Part shown: positions 37,801 to 49,697 of the stretch, piece by piece | Numbering within the stretch: position 1 is the first letter of the stretch | Layout: each line of letters starts with the position of its first letter | Assembly (NCBI RefSeq): GCF_902148855.1 | Contig: NC_043970.1 | Span: forward strand, 18,826,647 to 18,890,646 | Source: Sphaeramia orbicularis | Lineage: Eukaryota; Chordata; Actinopteri; Kurtiformes; Apogonidae | Length of the DNA: 64,000 nucleotides | Direction of reading: 5' to 3' | Made by a program: the position numbers and the translations under genes | Notes under the pieces: generated by a model | What the model was told of the DNA's origin: nothing | Seen by the model: only the letters and a program-made list of their open reading frames with translations | Databases searched by the model: none

Positions 37801-38533
37801 TGATCCTCCCTTCAGTCCTCGCCCTCCACCACCCACTGCCCAGGAACAGAGCTCCTCTCTGGGCTTCTCTGCTCAGTCAACCCCCCGAACCTGGAGCCTC
37901 AGGTGCAGCCGGAGCTCACCAGGTCCCACCTCCTGCCAGGTGAATGGGTACAAAGGTCTGATCAGATGCAGTTCACCTCTAGAAAGACCTTCAGGACCCC
38001 CAGAGACCAGAGCTAATTCAGTACCAATAGAAACTAAAACCAGTTCAGATCATCTACCAACTCAGCAGGTTCTCTGTGGTGTACCTGCCTTCTTACCTGC
38101 ACCAGGAGGTGGAGACTTCGTTATTGATGTCCTTGGATCTTCTATGGCTGTTCCTGTTCCTGGCCATACACCGTGTCACATGATGGTCGATCCGAATAGT
38201 GGGCGGTGCTTCTATATAGACACACCCCCACAGCCACAGAGGAAGATGCTGCTTGATCCAGAAACAGGCCAATATGTCCAGGTGTTCCTCCCTCCTCTAA
38301 GCTCTGCCCCTAACGCCAGTGTACTGCAGGTACACTGTGCTAATCCCACACCCACCTTCCTGCCAGTGACTAACCCCACCCCTGCCCTCCTGTCAGTACC
38401 TAACCCTGCCCCCACCTTCCTGTCAGTGATGCCAGTGCCACCAGCACTAGCTGTGCCCTCATTGTATGCCCCGCACTGTCTACCCTTCATCCTGCACACG
38501 CCTGCAGTGAACTACACACCTTCAGCACCGTAG
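34874..38533 (+). CDS. prob1: Proline-rich basic protein 1 homologue, complete coding region
   Basis: Coding exons 34874-35254, 36175-36472 and 36762-38533 sum to 2451 nt, 816 residues, with compatible phases. The start ATG is followed by a Gly run (GGA)n. Exon 1 is acidic (EDEESISDWSEEDLSLHF). Exon 2 has two YKGLIA/YRGLIA motifs. Exon 3 opens with SISLDETKTKMASCIIKNIL. Near residues 698-740 lies HMMVDPNSGRCFYIDTPPQP then KMLLDPETGQYVQVFLP, a DUF4585-type segment shared by PROB1 and C4orf54. Proline-rich tracts lie on both sides. A 14-residue repeat (TSTSDRKTSISDIK) fills about residues 285-455. Human PROB1 neighbours SLC23A1, as here, which favours prob1 over c4orf54. The molecular function is not established. 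Confidence 0.8.
35255..36174 (+). other. prob1 intron between first and second coding exons
   Basis: A GT-AG intron, AT-rich. I see no identifiable repeat or exon in it. Confidence 0.5.
36947..37440 (+). repeat. In-frame 42-nt minisatellite coding a S/T/K/D-rich repeat in prob1
   Basis: About twelve units of 42 nt encode alternating heptads TSTSDRK and TSISDIK. The units differ by scattered substitutions (for example TYTSDRK, TPTLDRK and NTSTSDRK) and decay toward the right. The length is a multiple of three throughout, so the frame is kept. Confidence 0.92.
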
Positions 38534-39416
38534 CATCATCAGGGAAGGACGTGACCACTTGTGACTACACTTGGACTGTTTAACAGGTACCTTTGTCTAT
38601 TTTGTCCCTCATAATTTCTAATGGCTGTCACTTGTCTGGGATTTGGAGCATGGACAAAAAAGTTAGGACCCAGAACTCTGTCAGGAACGATGCAGTATTT
38701 GATGCCACACTAATAATACCCTTAAAACAATCACTGTCCACACAAATATTTTAGCAATGTTTCAGTAATAATCTCTGAATGTTGTAATATGCCTGAATTA
38801 CATATCATACAATCAAGGGCTTCCAACCAATATGTTCACACAACCAGCACTGAACCAGTCAAAGCTTTGTGCCCAAACTGGTTCAAAACCTGGAGTGGTT
38901 TCAGGCTGCAATAGCAAACTGTATGTTTTCTCTTTTCTCCTGAACAAAACCTGAGTTAATTCAGTGGAAAAGGCCCAAACCCAGGACTGTATCATCCTGG
39001 ACTTTACTTCTCCAGGTTGGTTGGTCCTGAGGCAGGGTCTCCTAGCTTTTTAGATCCTATGCAAAGCTTTTCAGGAATTAAGGGCATCCTTGTATCAGCT
39101 CACTGAAATAGACTTGTTTTGCCTATCTTGTTTGGGGCACCCTAATTATGTGGCCAGTCCATCTGAGCTGTGCATTCACAAGCAGAGTGGGGAGACAGTG
39201 AATGCTGTCCCTGCTGAGGACTTTAGCATTGGGGTTTATGTACCTACAGGAGCTTCAGCAGGTTCCTCAAGCAGCTCAGGTGGAGAAGGTTCAGTTTGAT
39301 TGATGGGTGTGGGGTGGATGTGTTGTGCACACCGAAAATGTTTTAATACAATTAATTTTATTTATATTTTTAAAATGCCAATAATTCTGTAATTATTTGC
39401 CATTTTTTTCCTTGTA

Positions 39417-39426
39417 AATAAATAAA
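39417..39426 (+). terminator. prob1: prob1 polyadenylation signals
   Basis: Two overlapping AATAAA hexamers (39417-39422 and 39421-39426) lie about 890 nt beyond the stop codon. They are the first strong plus-strand signals after the coding region. Confidence 0.5.
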
Positions 39427-40596
39427 CAATTTTCATTCAGCATGAATATGGTACAAATATAGGTTACAATCAACTGCAACCATTACACTGTTCCTAATGC
39501 ACTCTCTATATACCTTATATATTATATTTATATTATGTACTACATCCTCTCTTTCCAATCTGCAGAATATGACATGCTTATAATGGTTCACATGTAAGCT
39601 CATGTAAACTTTAGCTACAGCTTTAAGTCAACTTCCCAGTTTATAAAGTACTTTATCTTTTCCCACGATTCTCTGAATGGCTCAAAAATGTGTATTGAAA
39701 TGGGGGTCAGTATTTATGTAACTGGTCATCTGAGTTTAGCTATTGCTTTACAAGTGTATGAAATGAGAAAAGAATGTCAAGAGCTAGTGATAATGAGCAT
39801 AGAGGACCACCTTTGAAAAATGTGTGTAGTTGAGTTTTACAGCCACGAAACTTTAGATATTACAGTGTTTATTGATGTTGGTCTGCTCTTCATTTTAAAA
39901 TGATTTGAAAGAACATAGTATTTTATTTACCAACTGCACAAATAAAAAACAAGTGAAACATTTGATTCATGCTATAAAATTACGTATGTACAAATATTAT
40001 GAGTTTATTGCCACCATTTACACATGAAGTTAAAGTCTCTTAATATGCAGATGATACTCAATTGTATATGACAGAAAATGAAGCCTCTCCTTAATGTCCA
40101 TCACCTGTTTATTTACAGGATCTACAACTTTATGTCAAGGAATGATGATGTTTATTTGCACATGTAGTGATATATAACACATGCAGATTTTTTTTTTTTT
40201 TTTTTTTTACACATTTTCACAATTTTTTTTTAGATCCAAAAGTATTTGGAGCTTTTTTTTGTTTCTTTTTTTTCCTCTTATGCTTGAATGACAATCAGAA
40301 TGATAATTATATGTAGAACTGCTACTTCAAACTTTGCCTTGATAAAATCATGCAAAAATAAAGTTTTATTTCTCAGTTTTACTTATTCTCATTACTTACT
40401 GTTTCTTTTATTCTTTGTTGGTAATGTAAAATCACACCAGGACATATCCAGCTGCAATTTTAACACTGATGCAAAATATTTTGTCTCCATTTGTTTTTCA
40501 AAGTAATACCAAAACCAAAATAAACAAATAAACGAACAAAAAAATATACATGTACATTTTAAAGTCCTAGTAAAACTGCAGAGACCGTATTGAGCT

Positions 40597-40621
40597 CATC
40601 ATCATCATCATCATCATCATA

Positions 40622-40677
<56 letters not shown>

Positions 40678-40678
40678 C

Positions 40679-40720
<42 letters not shown>

Positions 40721-40722
40721 TT
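40597..40722. repeat. (TCA)n-(ATT)n-(AAT)n compound microsatellite forming an inverted repeat
   Basis: About eight TCA units are followed by some 18 ATT units, then ATCAAT, then about 14 AAT units. The ATT and AAT blocks are complementary, so a single strand can fold into one long A/T hairpin. Confidence 0.9.
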
Positions 40723-41177
40723 AGCCCTAAGTCCTTAATGTATCTGTTAGGATTATAATTATTCTTTGAAAATGATCATTTGAAGGCCTGAACAACAAAT
40801 AAAAAATATTTTAGCACTTTCTTCTATGACTGTGGGAAATATCTCAATAGTGCCTCCTAGAATATTTAAAGAAATTCAGGCCCCACATGAGGTTTGAGGA
40901 TTGACCTAAATGTACCGACTTTGGCAGACACATGTATCAGGAACACAGACCCAAAAAGCAAAAAAAATATTCATTATTAAATTGTGCTTAAAAAAAAAAA
41001 CAAACATAAACCATAGTACCACTAGACACAAAAATTGGCACACTGGTTACAGATTGCTGCACTACGGAAATGCCAACACATGGCATACCGGACTCCTAGG
41101 TAGTGCTGCAATAATCAAGTTTACATTTTCACATTTTTCTCCAGAACAGTTTTGGCCTAGAGTTAAAATTCCATCGT

Positions 41178-41183
41178 TTTATT
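41178..41183 (-). terminator. slc23a1: slc23a1 polyadenylation signal
   Basis: TTTATT on the plus strand is AATAAA on the gene strand, about 117 nt beyond the slc23a1 stop codon. Confidence 0.5.
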
Positions 41184-41299
41184 AATCCCTCAGTCCATCT
41201 GTATCTTTGGTCCGTTGGTCTTCTGTCAGATTATAGACACGTTTTGACATCCCATCTTTTTCTGATCACCTTGTCTATACATGCACTGGTAAGCCCTGA

Positions 41300-42281
41300 T
41301 CATACCTTCGTACTGATGTCAACTGCTTCTTCTTCCAGTACATCCTCCTCTTTTTGTCTTCCTCGTACGTCCTCCTCCTCTTCCACCAGCTCCTCATTAG
41401 ACACTTTGAAACCTCTGAAGGTGGGGCTTATGGGAAACCGTCGGAGCCAGCGTATCCGCCTGACCACACCCATCCCAACAGGAAAATCATATGATGAGGA
41501 AGAGGAGAGGGAAGAGGATGCTTCAGATGTCCAGTGGATTAACCCTCGCTCCAGTTTGGAACCTGAGAGCACAAAACACTTTTAATTCTAAAAACTACAG
41601 AAAAAAATTAAACATTTCCAAACATAACAAAAAAATTCCGTGACACACTACTTCCTGACACTGTACTTTCATTGTATTTCAATCCAAATTTGAAGTACTT
41701 GTATTTTATTTGAGTATTTCCTCTATTTTGTGTTGTTCATTCTTCTGCTCCACTGATGCTGAAGGTCCTTTTCAGGCACATTGACTGATTTATTGGTGTA
41801 TGGATAAAACTCTTAACCACCTTCTTTAACCATTTAACACCAAACATATCATATTTGATACATGAGTTTTGACGCCCTTTAGATGATCAGTGTGATATTT
41901 TTTTCTTGAAAAACCTGATGTGTACAAATAGATACATGCAATACATGGATAATCCACCAGGGGGGAAGAATTCATTCACCAGAGGCCTGACACAACAAGA
42001 TTGTCATTAATGAGGAAGAAGGCAGAACTTTGCCAATTTTGAAAAGGAATTACCAATTTGTTAGACATGTTTGTGTTATATTATGTTTGTTCAAAAATAA
42101 TAAAATTTGAGCATTGAGACCTGATGTATCAAATATGATACAAAATTGAAACTCATATAAGGAAATTGATATTTGAAAAAAAAAAAAAATGATTAGGTTG
42201 TTCAGAAGGACCAATAAAGGCTCCAGTTTCAAAGAACTGCAATTTTCTGTCAGTGATTTAATGGTTCAGGCTTTACAGGGC

Positions 42282-42344
<63 letters not shown>

Positions 42345-45300
42345 TAACAGAATTTTCTTAAGTTCATTTGTGATTATATTTTTAGTCACATATGATCAAA
42401 AACTGATTATTTTTTTAAATTTCAAAGTCACTAAATAATATTTCTGATGTTGTCTCCTTTGGGTTTCTGTTTGTTAAAAATGATTGTTTAAAATTCTTCA
42501 CTTAATTCTGTTGTAAATGTACATATAATCATTGTATTATTTTATTTCCTGTTGGTTAATTAAATAATTTATCTCAGCAGCTTCAGATAAATGTTGGTTA
42601 AATTGTCAGAATAAGTAAATGGCCATTCTACTCATAAATAATAAAATGTTATACACTGTAGTATTGGTAGGTTTACTTTGAGGTCAGGGATTGTTAAAGT
42701 TCACGGTAACATAATAAACATCCCTTGTGTTAGTGAGTCGACATTCGCTCAGCTGTTGTTGTGTCGACTGACATGAACTCGTCTCATGGTGATGAAACAA
42801 ACAAACACACCCATGTTTTAAATGAAGCCTTTTTCTGTCACAGCTGCTGTTTCATTTAGTTCTAACATCACATAACATATCAGATGTGTGTGCATTATTC
42901 TACATTTATACAGTGATGGGGAGTCTCCATATGACTAAGTGTATTGAGTTCAGTGCAAATATTTGCTAATGAGAATACAGTTACATCCTAAAACCAGCAG
43001 CTGCGTTAAAGGCAGTACTGTAGTCAACCTGAATTCACAGTCACTGCATGCTCTTTTTAAGAAGCTGAATTACAGGAGTAATTCATCTTGCAGTATGAAC
43101 ACAGATAGATGTGAATAAAACTTAAATTAAGTTTTCCTGAACTTTTATTCAAATCGATCAGAGTTTGTAAATGAGATGAGAACAGAAATTTAATGCAAAA
43201 ACAAATCACATTTTCTGCTGCGTGATGTCCAGTGCAAGATGAATGATCTGCTATAGAATCACCAGTCAACATTGTTTGATTATATATAAATGAAAATAAA
43301 AGATCAACAAAGACTTTTTTTTTTTTCATGCTTTTTTCAGACAAATCTTACTGTCTCAACTCCATAGACTTGTAACTTTTATGTATTGTGCTATACAATA
43401 GAACAGAATAGAATACAATACAATACAATACAATGCTATGAGTTAGTGTTTGTTACCTGGGATTGTGTTGTCAAGGCAGAATGCCAGAAAACCTCCAACA
43501 AACATTTCAGTAGAGAGAAGAACTGTCAAGATCTGATCCAGTTCTGGAACACCTGAAAAAATACAGACAAAACTATAACACAAAGAATGCCAAAACAACA
43601 CAAATCTTTAACAAAAAGCAACAAAAACTTGACAAAAAACATAAAAAATATACCAACCCCCCCCCCCCCCCCCCCCCAAGCTATGCAACCTACATCTAAA
43701 TGTACAAATTGCATACTTTTATATAAACTTTATTTCCATAGAAGTTTCACATAAGTAAATCTTTTCTTTATACCTTTTTTAATTGAATAAAAGTTTGAGC
43801 AAAAATCATAAACCACATATTTTTGATTCTACTTAAAATATGTCACAGTTTTTCTAGAAAAAGGTTTGACAAGTGTGTGATTACCTGTGCTAATGGAGTT
43901 GGGATGAGCATCCAGGTATGTCGGCAAAGTCAAACCAAAGAACATTGAGAATCCAAGAACAAAGAGATTTCTCGAAGAATTCAGATCAACAAGCTGCAGG
44001 TTTGAAAGACCAACAGCTGTGATCATACCTAAAAATATAAACGCACCTGATCAAATCTAAACATATAAACACACCTGTTCATACCTGAAAATACAAAGAT
44101 GGACCATGAGACCAAGTCCAGCAGAGCCTACTTTTGATCATCAAAACATGTAATTAATTATTGATGCCACTGCACTGTTTCTGACAGTAAGTATAGCTAT
44201 CGGTTCAGCTGCATGAACAGCCTGTTGATGTACTCAGCATAGTCAATAACTGTTAAAAATAAACTTAATGTTGGCCCAGCCAATTTTGATCAGTGATTTG
44301 GTCATGTGACTCACCAAAAAGCGTGCAGAACATTCCTCCTAGGATGGGATCAGGCAGTGAGGCGAACAGAGCCGTGAACTTCCCGACAGATCCCAACACG
44401 AACATGATGCCAGCTCCGTACTGCACTACCCGCCTGCTGCCCACCTGAACAGCCAGTCAAACACACACAACACAGGTGACCTTTAACCCTGATGGGACAT
44501 GACCCAAAGATACTGAACAGGTCGATAATGAGAATCTACAGTGACATGAAGCAACGTCCTGAAACAATAGGTGTTTGTAGGTGTATTACCACATGAATTG
44601 TGTTTATAAAGTGTGTCATCACATTTAAATCACATAATTCGTTACCTTGGTAATGCCCAGGACGCCTATATTTGGACTAGAGGAGGTTGAACCATTTCCT
44701 GTTCCTAAAAGTCCAGCAATGATGCAAGAGACGCCCTCAGTGAAGATCCCCCTGAAATAAACAAATGAGTCAACAACATCCACAAACACCTGCAGACGAT
44801 ATGACATCACTTCCTGTTGGGTCTCACCTGTTGATGGCATGGACCGGAGGGGGCGGGGCTCCAGAGAGACGGGCACAGGCGTAATAATCCCCAATTGACT
44901 CCACAATGCCTGCCAGTGTCGCGCTCATCATCCCCAAAACCCCAGCAACTGTTACTACGGGCAACCCCCACTGGCCTATCAGAAAGGAGAACAGAAATCA
45001 GTCTGAGACAAGCAGCAAACTCCTGTTTTTTCATAATTTACAATTTTGGTGGGTTTTAATAGTGGCTTGTTTTGTAATTGATTACTTTTTGTGTGTGTAC
45101 TTTTCTTTTGTGGGGGGGCTTTTTGTTGCTTGTCTGTCCTTTTTGGTTAGTTTTTGAAAAGATTGTTCAGAATTATTTTTCATAGTTTTCTTCTTGTTTT
45201 TCATTACTTTTGCTGTTTTTTTTTGTTTGTCTTTAGATGTTTTTTTTTTTTTTTTTTATATTTTCATTCATTTATTTTTACAGTTTTCTTGGTTGTTTTT

Positions 45301-48252
45301 TGCTGTCCTTTTATACATCTTTGTTTCTCATTTTCAATCAACTTTTTCTTTTTTGTTAAAAATTTGCCACAATGAAACAGAAAAAAATTTACAAAAATAT
45401 ACCAAAATGGAAAAAAACATCAACCCATGCTGAATAAGTAATGAATTTGATTTTAAGGGTGAATGAAATAAACAAAATCAATAACCTTGTAGTTAATTAG
45501 AAATGATGAGAGAAATCAGACAAATTATTAAAGAAATCAATACTGATTGAAACAGGTATCTTACAGGGATAGGGCATTCTGAACCACGGCGATGAAGCCA
45601 TGATGTCTCCTCGGGCATCGGTCCGAGCCTTGTGTCCATAGCGATCGGGGTCACTAGGCAACAGGTTGGTCAGAGTGAGGATGTAACAGACGAGCCACAC
45701 GAGTAAGATGGCAAGAATGATCTGAAACACAAACCTCACCTGTTAAATCAGATACTGTTCAGTCTGTCAGTGAGATACTTTAATTTCTACTCAGTACATC
45801 ACAGTAAAGTAAATACTGAGCTTTCTATTCTCCCATTTGTCTGTCAGTTGCAGTAGCATTTTAGATTTTAGTCCAGTGAAAAATAATGCATGTCCAGATG
45901 TGATGATATTACATATTTAGTAATAAACTGAGTGATATAATGTTACCTTCAGGCATTGAGTTACAAATGTATTCTCTCAAATCAAATACATTCTGTAAAT
46001 GGGTTTTTATAGTATCGTTTTAATAAAAACCTCAAATCACCTCCGTTTACTGCAAGCCTATAGTTTGCAATGTCAATAGCTGAACTAAAGATCTGTTTGG
46101 AATCGACAAGATCAGAACTGTCACAGTTTAGTCTGCACCATGAAACAACAAACAGCCAACTTAGCAAAGATAATAACATCACATAATAACTTTATACCTT
46201 CATAAGACTCATAATCAAAGTTACCTGTGTAGAAGAAACTCTGAGATTTCATCATCAAACTCCATTGTTTTCATTTAGAGCTGTGTCCAGTGGAGAAAAC
46301 GACAACAGTGCTTCTAGCTTTTGTCACTTTGTCATGTTCTTTTACTCTAAATATTGTTTCTTGGCAGTTCTCATCCCATCTCATCACTTTCTGACACTTT
46401 AATCCCTGTGGCATTAGTTTACCTTAAAGGAGCGATATTTTTCTTTTTTAAATGGAATTAATGCATTTTAAAACATTTCCCTGTGGTCTACATAAACTGT
46501 AAATGCTATGCTTGGGTCTGAATTCTTCATTAATTCAACTCCACAGGTCCATCTTCACCCCTATATTTGAGTAATGATACGAGAAAAGTCGTTTTGGGTG
46601 CTGGCCCTTTAAATGCAAATGACTATTTCACGCCCCACCATCAGCATTGTTGATTGTGCTGCTCTGTCCCGTTCAACCACTTGTGTTCGTTAATACAACA
46701 ACAACTGAATATTTTAGGTAATCGACTTGAAGTTTGATCATATTTTCAGCGTGGACTACAACCGCTGCTGCTGACAAACAATTATGTCGTACTTGGAGAA
46801 ATGTTCGTTGGAAGTCTTGACCTTATATGTGCAAATGTTGTGACGTAACTAGTTATAGACGTAACAAATTATGAAGGAATTAAAACAGGTTGTAGAAATT
46901 CACTCAGTTTTTGCCAAAATGAATATAAAGATAGTTTTGCAGCACCTGGAGGGTTTGAATTCAAATTTTTGGAACTATTAGAGTCCAAATGTACAAATAA
47001 ATGAACCAAAGACTAATAGAAGTGGGTTTAGCAAAATATGACCCCTTTAACATGGTAGACCGGCAGAGTCACTCACTACTCCCTCTAGTGGTCAGATAAA
47101 TCTGTTGGACCATGGGTATGAATAGATTCAGTTCATATCTTGAGAACCTAGTACATTGGCGATTTTGAGATACCATCCAGTCTCTTTATTCTAAACACTT
47201 TTTTGATAATTTTGGGTGATTGTTAATATTTGAAAGTAGAAATATTATGTTCTGCCCCTTTGAAATCTCATGAAGTTGGATCCTAAGGACAGCAATGGTA
47301 CAACAATATGGTGATCTTAGATTAAATAATGCACTGTTTGAGATTAAACTATTAACTTTTTTTTTTCTTCTTCTTCCTGTCCTCTATCGAGAGCAGACGT
47401 GTTTCTGAGCTGTCCTTACCTTCCTCTTTTTTTTCTCCTGCTTTTGCCTCTGTGTCTCGTCTGATTTTGTCTTTGGATCCCCTTCTTGCTGTATTCCCAA
47501 ACAACTAAATTATGGAATTGATCAACTGGACACTCAGCACAATTGACAAGATTTTTCATCCAGGAAGAGGGGCCTAGGGGAGCCCGCCTGCCCTGACAGA
47601 ACCCTTGCAGTATGCGATCAACACTTGGAACAAGTGGAGGTCGTATGGCTGTCGGTTCTGTCGGTGGAGGAGTTTGAGGATATTTACCTATTTGGATTTT
47701 TGATAACGGGACACCTTCTAATTGGTCTTGGAGTTGCCCTGGTTTATCGCAAAGTTGGAAAGACAGCAGCACACAAAGAGACCCCTCTGCTGTCAATCGA
47801 AATTAAGGAGCACTTTGGAGTGGTTAGTGAAAACATGAAGGTATTACAGCGGTTGGTGGTGCAGTCGGACGACTGCGTGCGAGACCAGGCTGGACGAGCT
47901 GTGGACTCACACAAAAGTTGGATTACATCGCTGGACAGACCGTGGATGCACTCTGGCAAATCACGGGACTGAGGGAAAAGGACGAACTGTGCAGGTCTAC
48001 CTGCTCTGAAGTGATGAGTTAATGCTGAGGCCCAGTTATAACAAAAATTAAGTTATAACTAAATTAAGCAGAAATCAAATCATTTTTCCCCATTTAATTC
48101 TGTTCCTCCTGGGAGCCGGTAAAGCAGTTGGGGCCACTCTTGTCTAATCTGTTCCTTTGCAGTCCAAACATCCTTCCAAGGCCAAGACTCAGGACTGAAT
48201 GAACTGATAGTCTGAGTCTCTTATTTTTCAGGGACTCACCACATACAAGCAT

Positions 48253-48287
<35 letters not shown>

Positions 48288-49625
48288 CTCTGTCTGCCTC
48301 ACAACATTCTTCTTCTCTTCTTGTCCCCCTCCCACAACCAAATCCACTGAAAAAGTTCCATCACGTGACCATGTGTACTGTGTTTATAATGTCTTGTCTT
48401 ATGTATGTGATGTATGTGCTTGCATTATCTTCACTGTAATTCTTTCGAAGAAAAGGGTTTGTGGTAGCGCTCTAGTAGGAGCAGCGGCCCGATGTCCCTA
48501 ATCATCAAACTCAATGTTGTTTGATGTACTTTGCACTGTCAAATGACAATGAAGGCAGTTCTGATTCTGATTCTAACAATTAATATAGTAGCTCAAGTTA
48601 CTTCATACCATTTGCAGCAGAAAAATGAATCCAGAAACATCACATGTAATTGTAATATACTGACAGGTATGTTCACACTTTAACCACTTTTGGCCAATTG
48701 TTAAAATATTTTTATGGACTGATACTGACAGGAAACATCTTGAAGATCTGGACCCTGGTAGAGGTGAGTCCTTTCGTTCTGCTGTAAACAGGAATAGGAA
48801 GTGATGTCGCTCTCAGGTACTGAGCAAACAGTAATATGAGCAGAATACACCTGAAGACAAACAGGGACAGAGAGAGAAGGAGGTTACATTAACACCAACA
48901 AGGCCACCTTTAACACTGGTACAATGAAATCCTTCCAGCTCCAAGGATAAACTTTTCCAATCATTTACAGTATCATTAAGGCACTTTCATAAAAAAACCA
49001 AAATGTTTGCCAATGACATGGAACAGTCTTTAGAATCCACTACGTCTGATGTAAACTGGACAAGGTTCTCACAGTGCTGACAGGCCCCAGTGTGATCCGG
49101 CTCGATCTCCAGCAGTGGTGAACACAGACAGACCGATCAGTGAGACAGTCGGAGTGATAGTCAAAGGACCAATGTACCGCAGCAGCAAACCAGGTAAACC
49201 ACACAGACCGACGATCAGCTCCACCACACTGGACACAATGATAGCCCCCTGGATCTGAAACAAACAGATCAATACACAGACAAATATTGGATTAGATATG
49301 TTTCACAAGAAAAACTAAATAAAAGACTGACAAAATATGAATTTGAAACCAAAAAATAAAACTTGTCATTTGGAAACAAATGACTTGTATAACCACGTAA
49401 ATTATCAGTATTTTATTCATATGATTGCATGTACTGTAATCCTGTTGAACGTCTCTCTGTCTTACTTGTTTTTCCTGACTTTTAATTAACAATTGTGACA
49501 ATCGTTTAATTCTTTCTGGGGTACATGACAAAATATTTTAACTTATTAATAATATCAATAATAATAATGAATAAGTGACTGCTGTGTTTTATTAAATTTT
49601 TCTGTATATGTGTACATTTTTATAA

Positions 49626-49697
<72 letters not shown>

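Larger units (their letters stand above)
38534..41177. other. prob1 3' UTR and prob1-slc23a1 tail-to-tail spacer
   Basis: Contains an open stretch of 69 codons at 39090-39299 with no recognisable domain, poly-T runs near 40188-40210, and the trinucleotide block listed separately. Otherwise AT-rich and without genes. Confidence 0.45.

Noticed and set aside
45154-45433. Phe-rich plus-strand frames
   Set aside because: Translation of poly-T-rich intron sequence.
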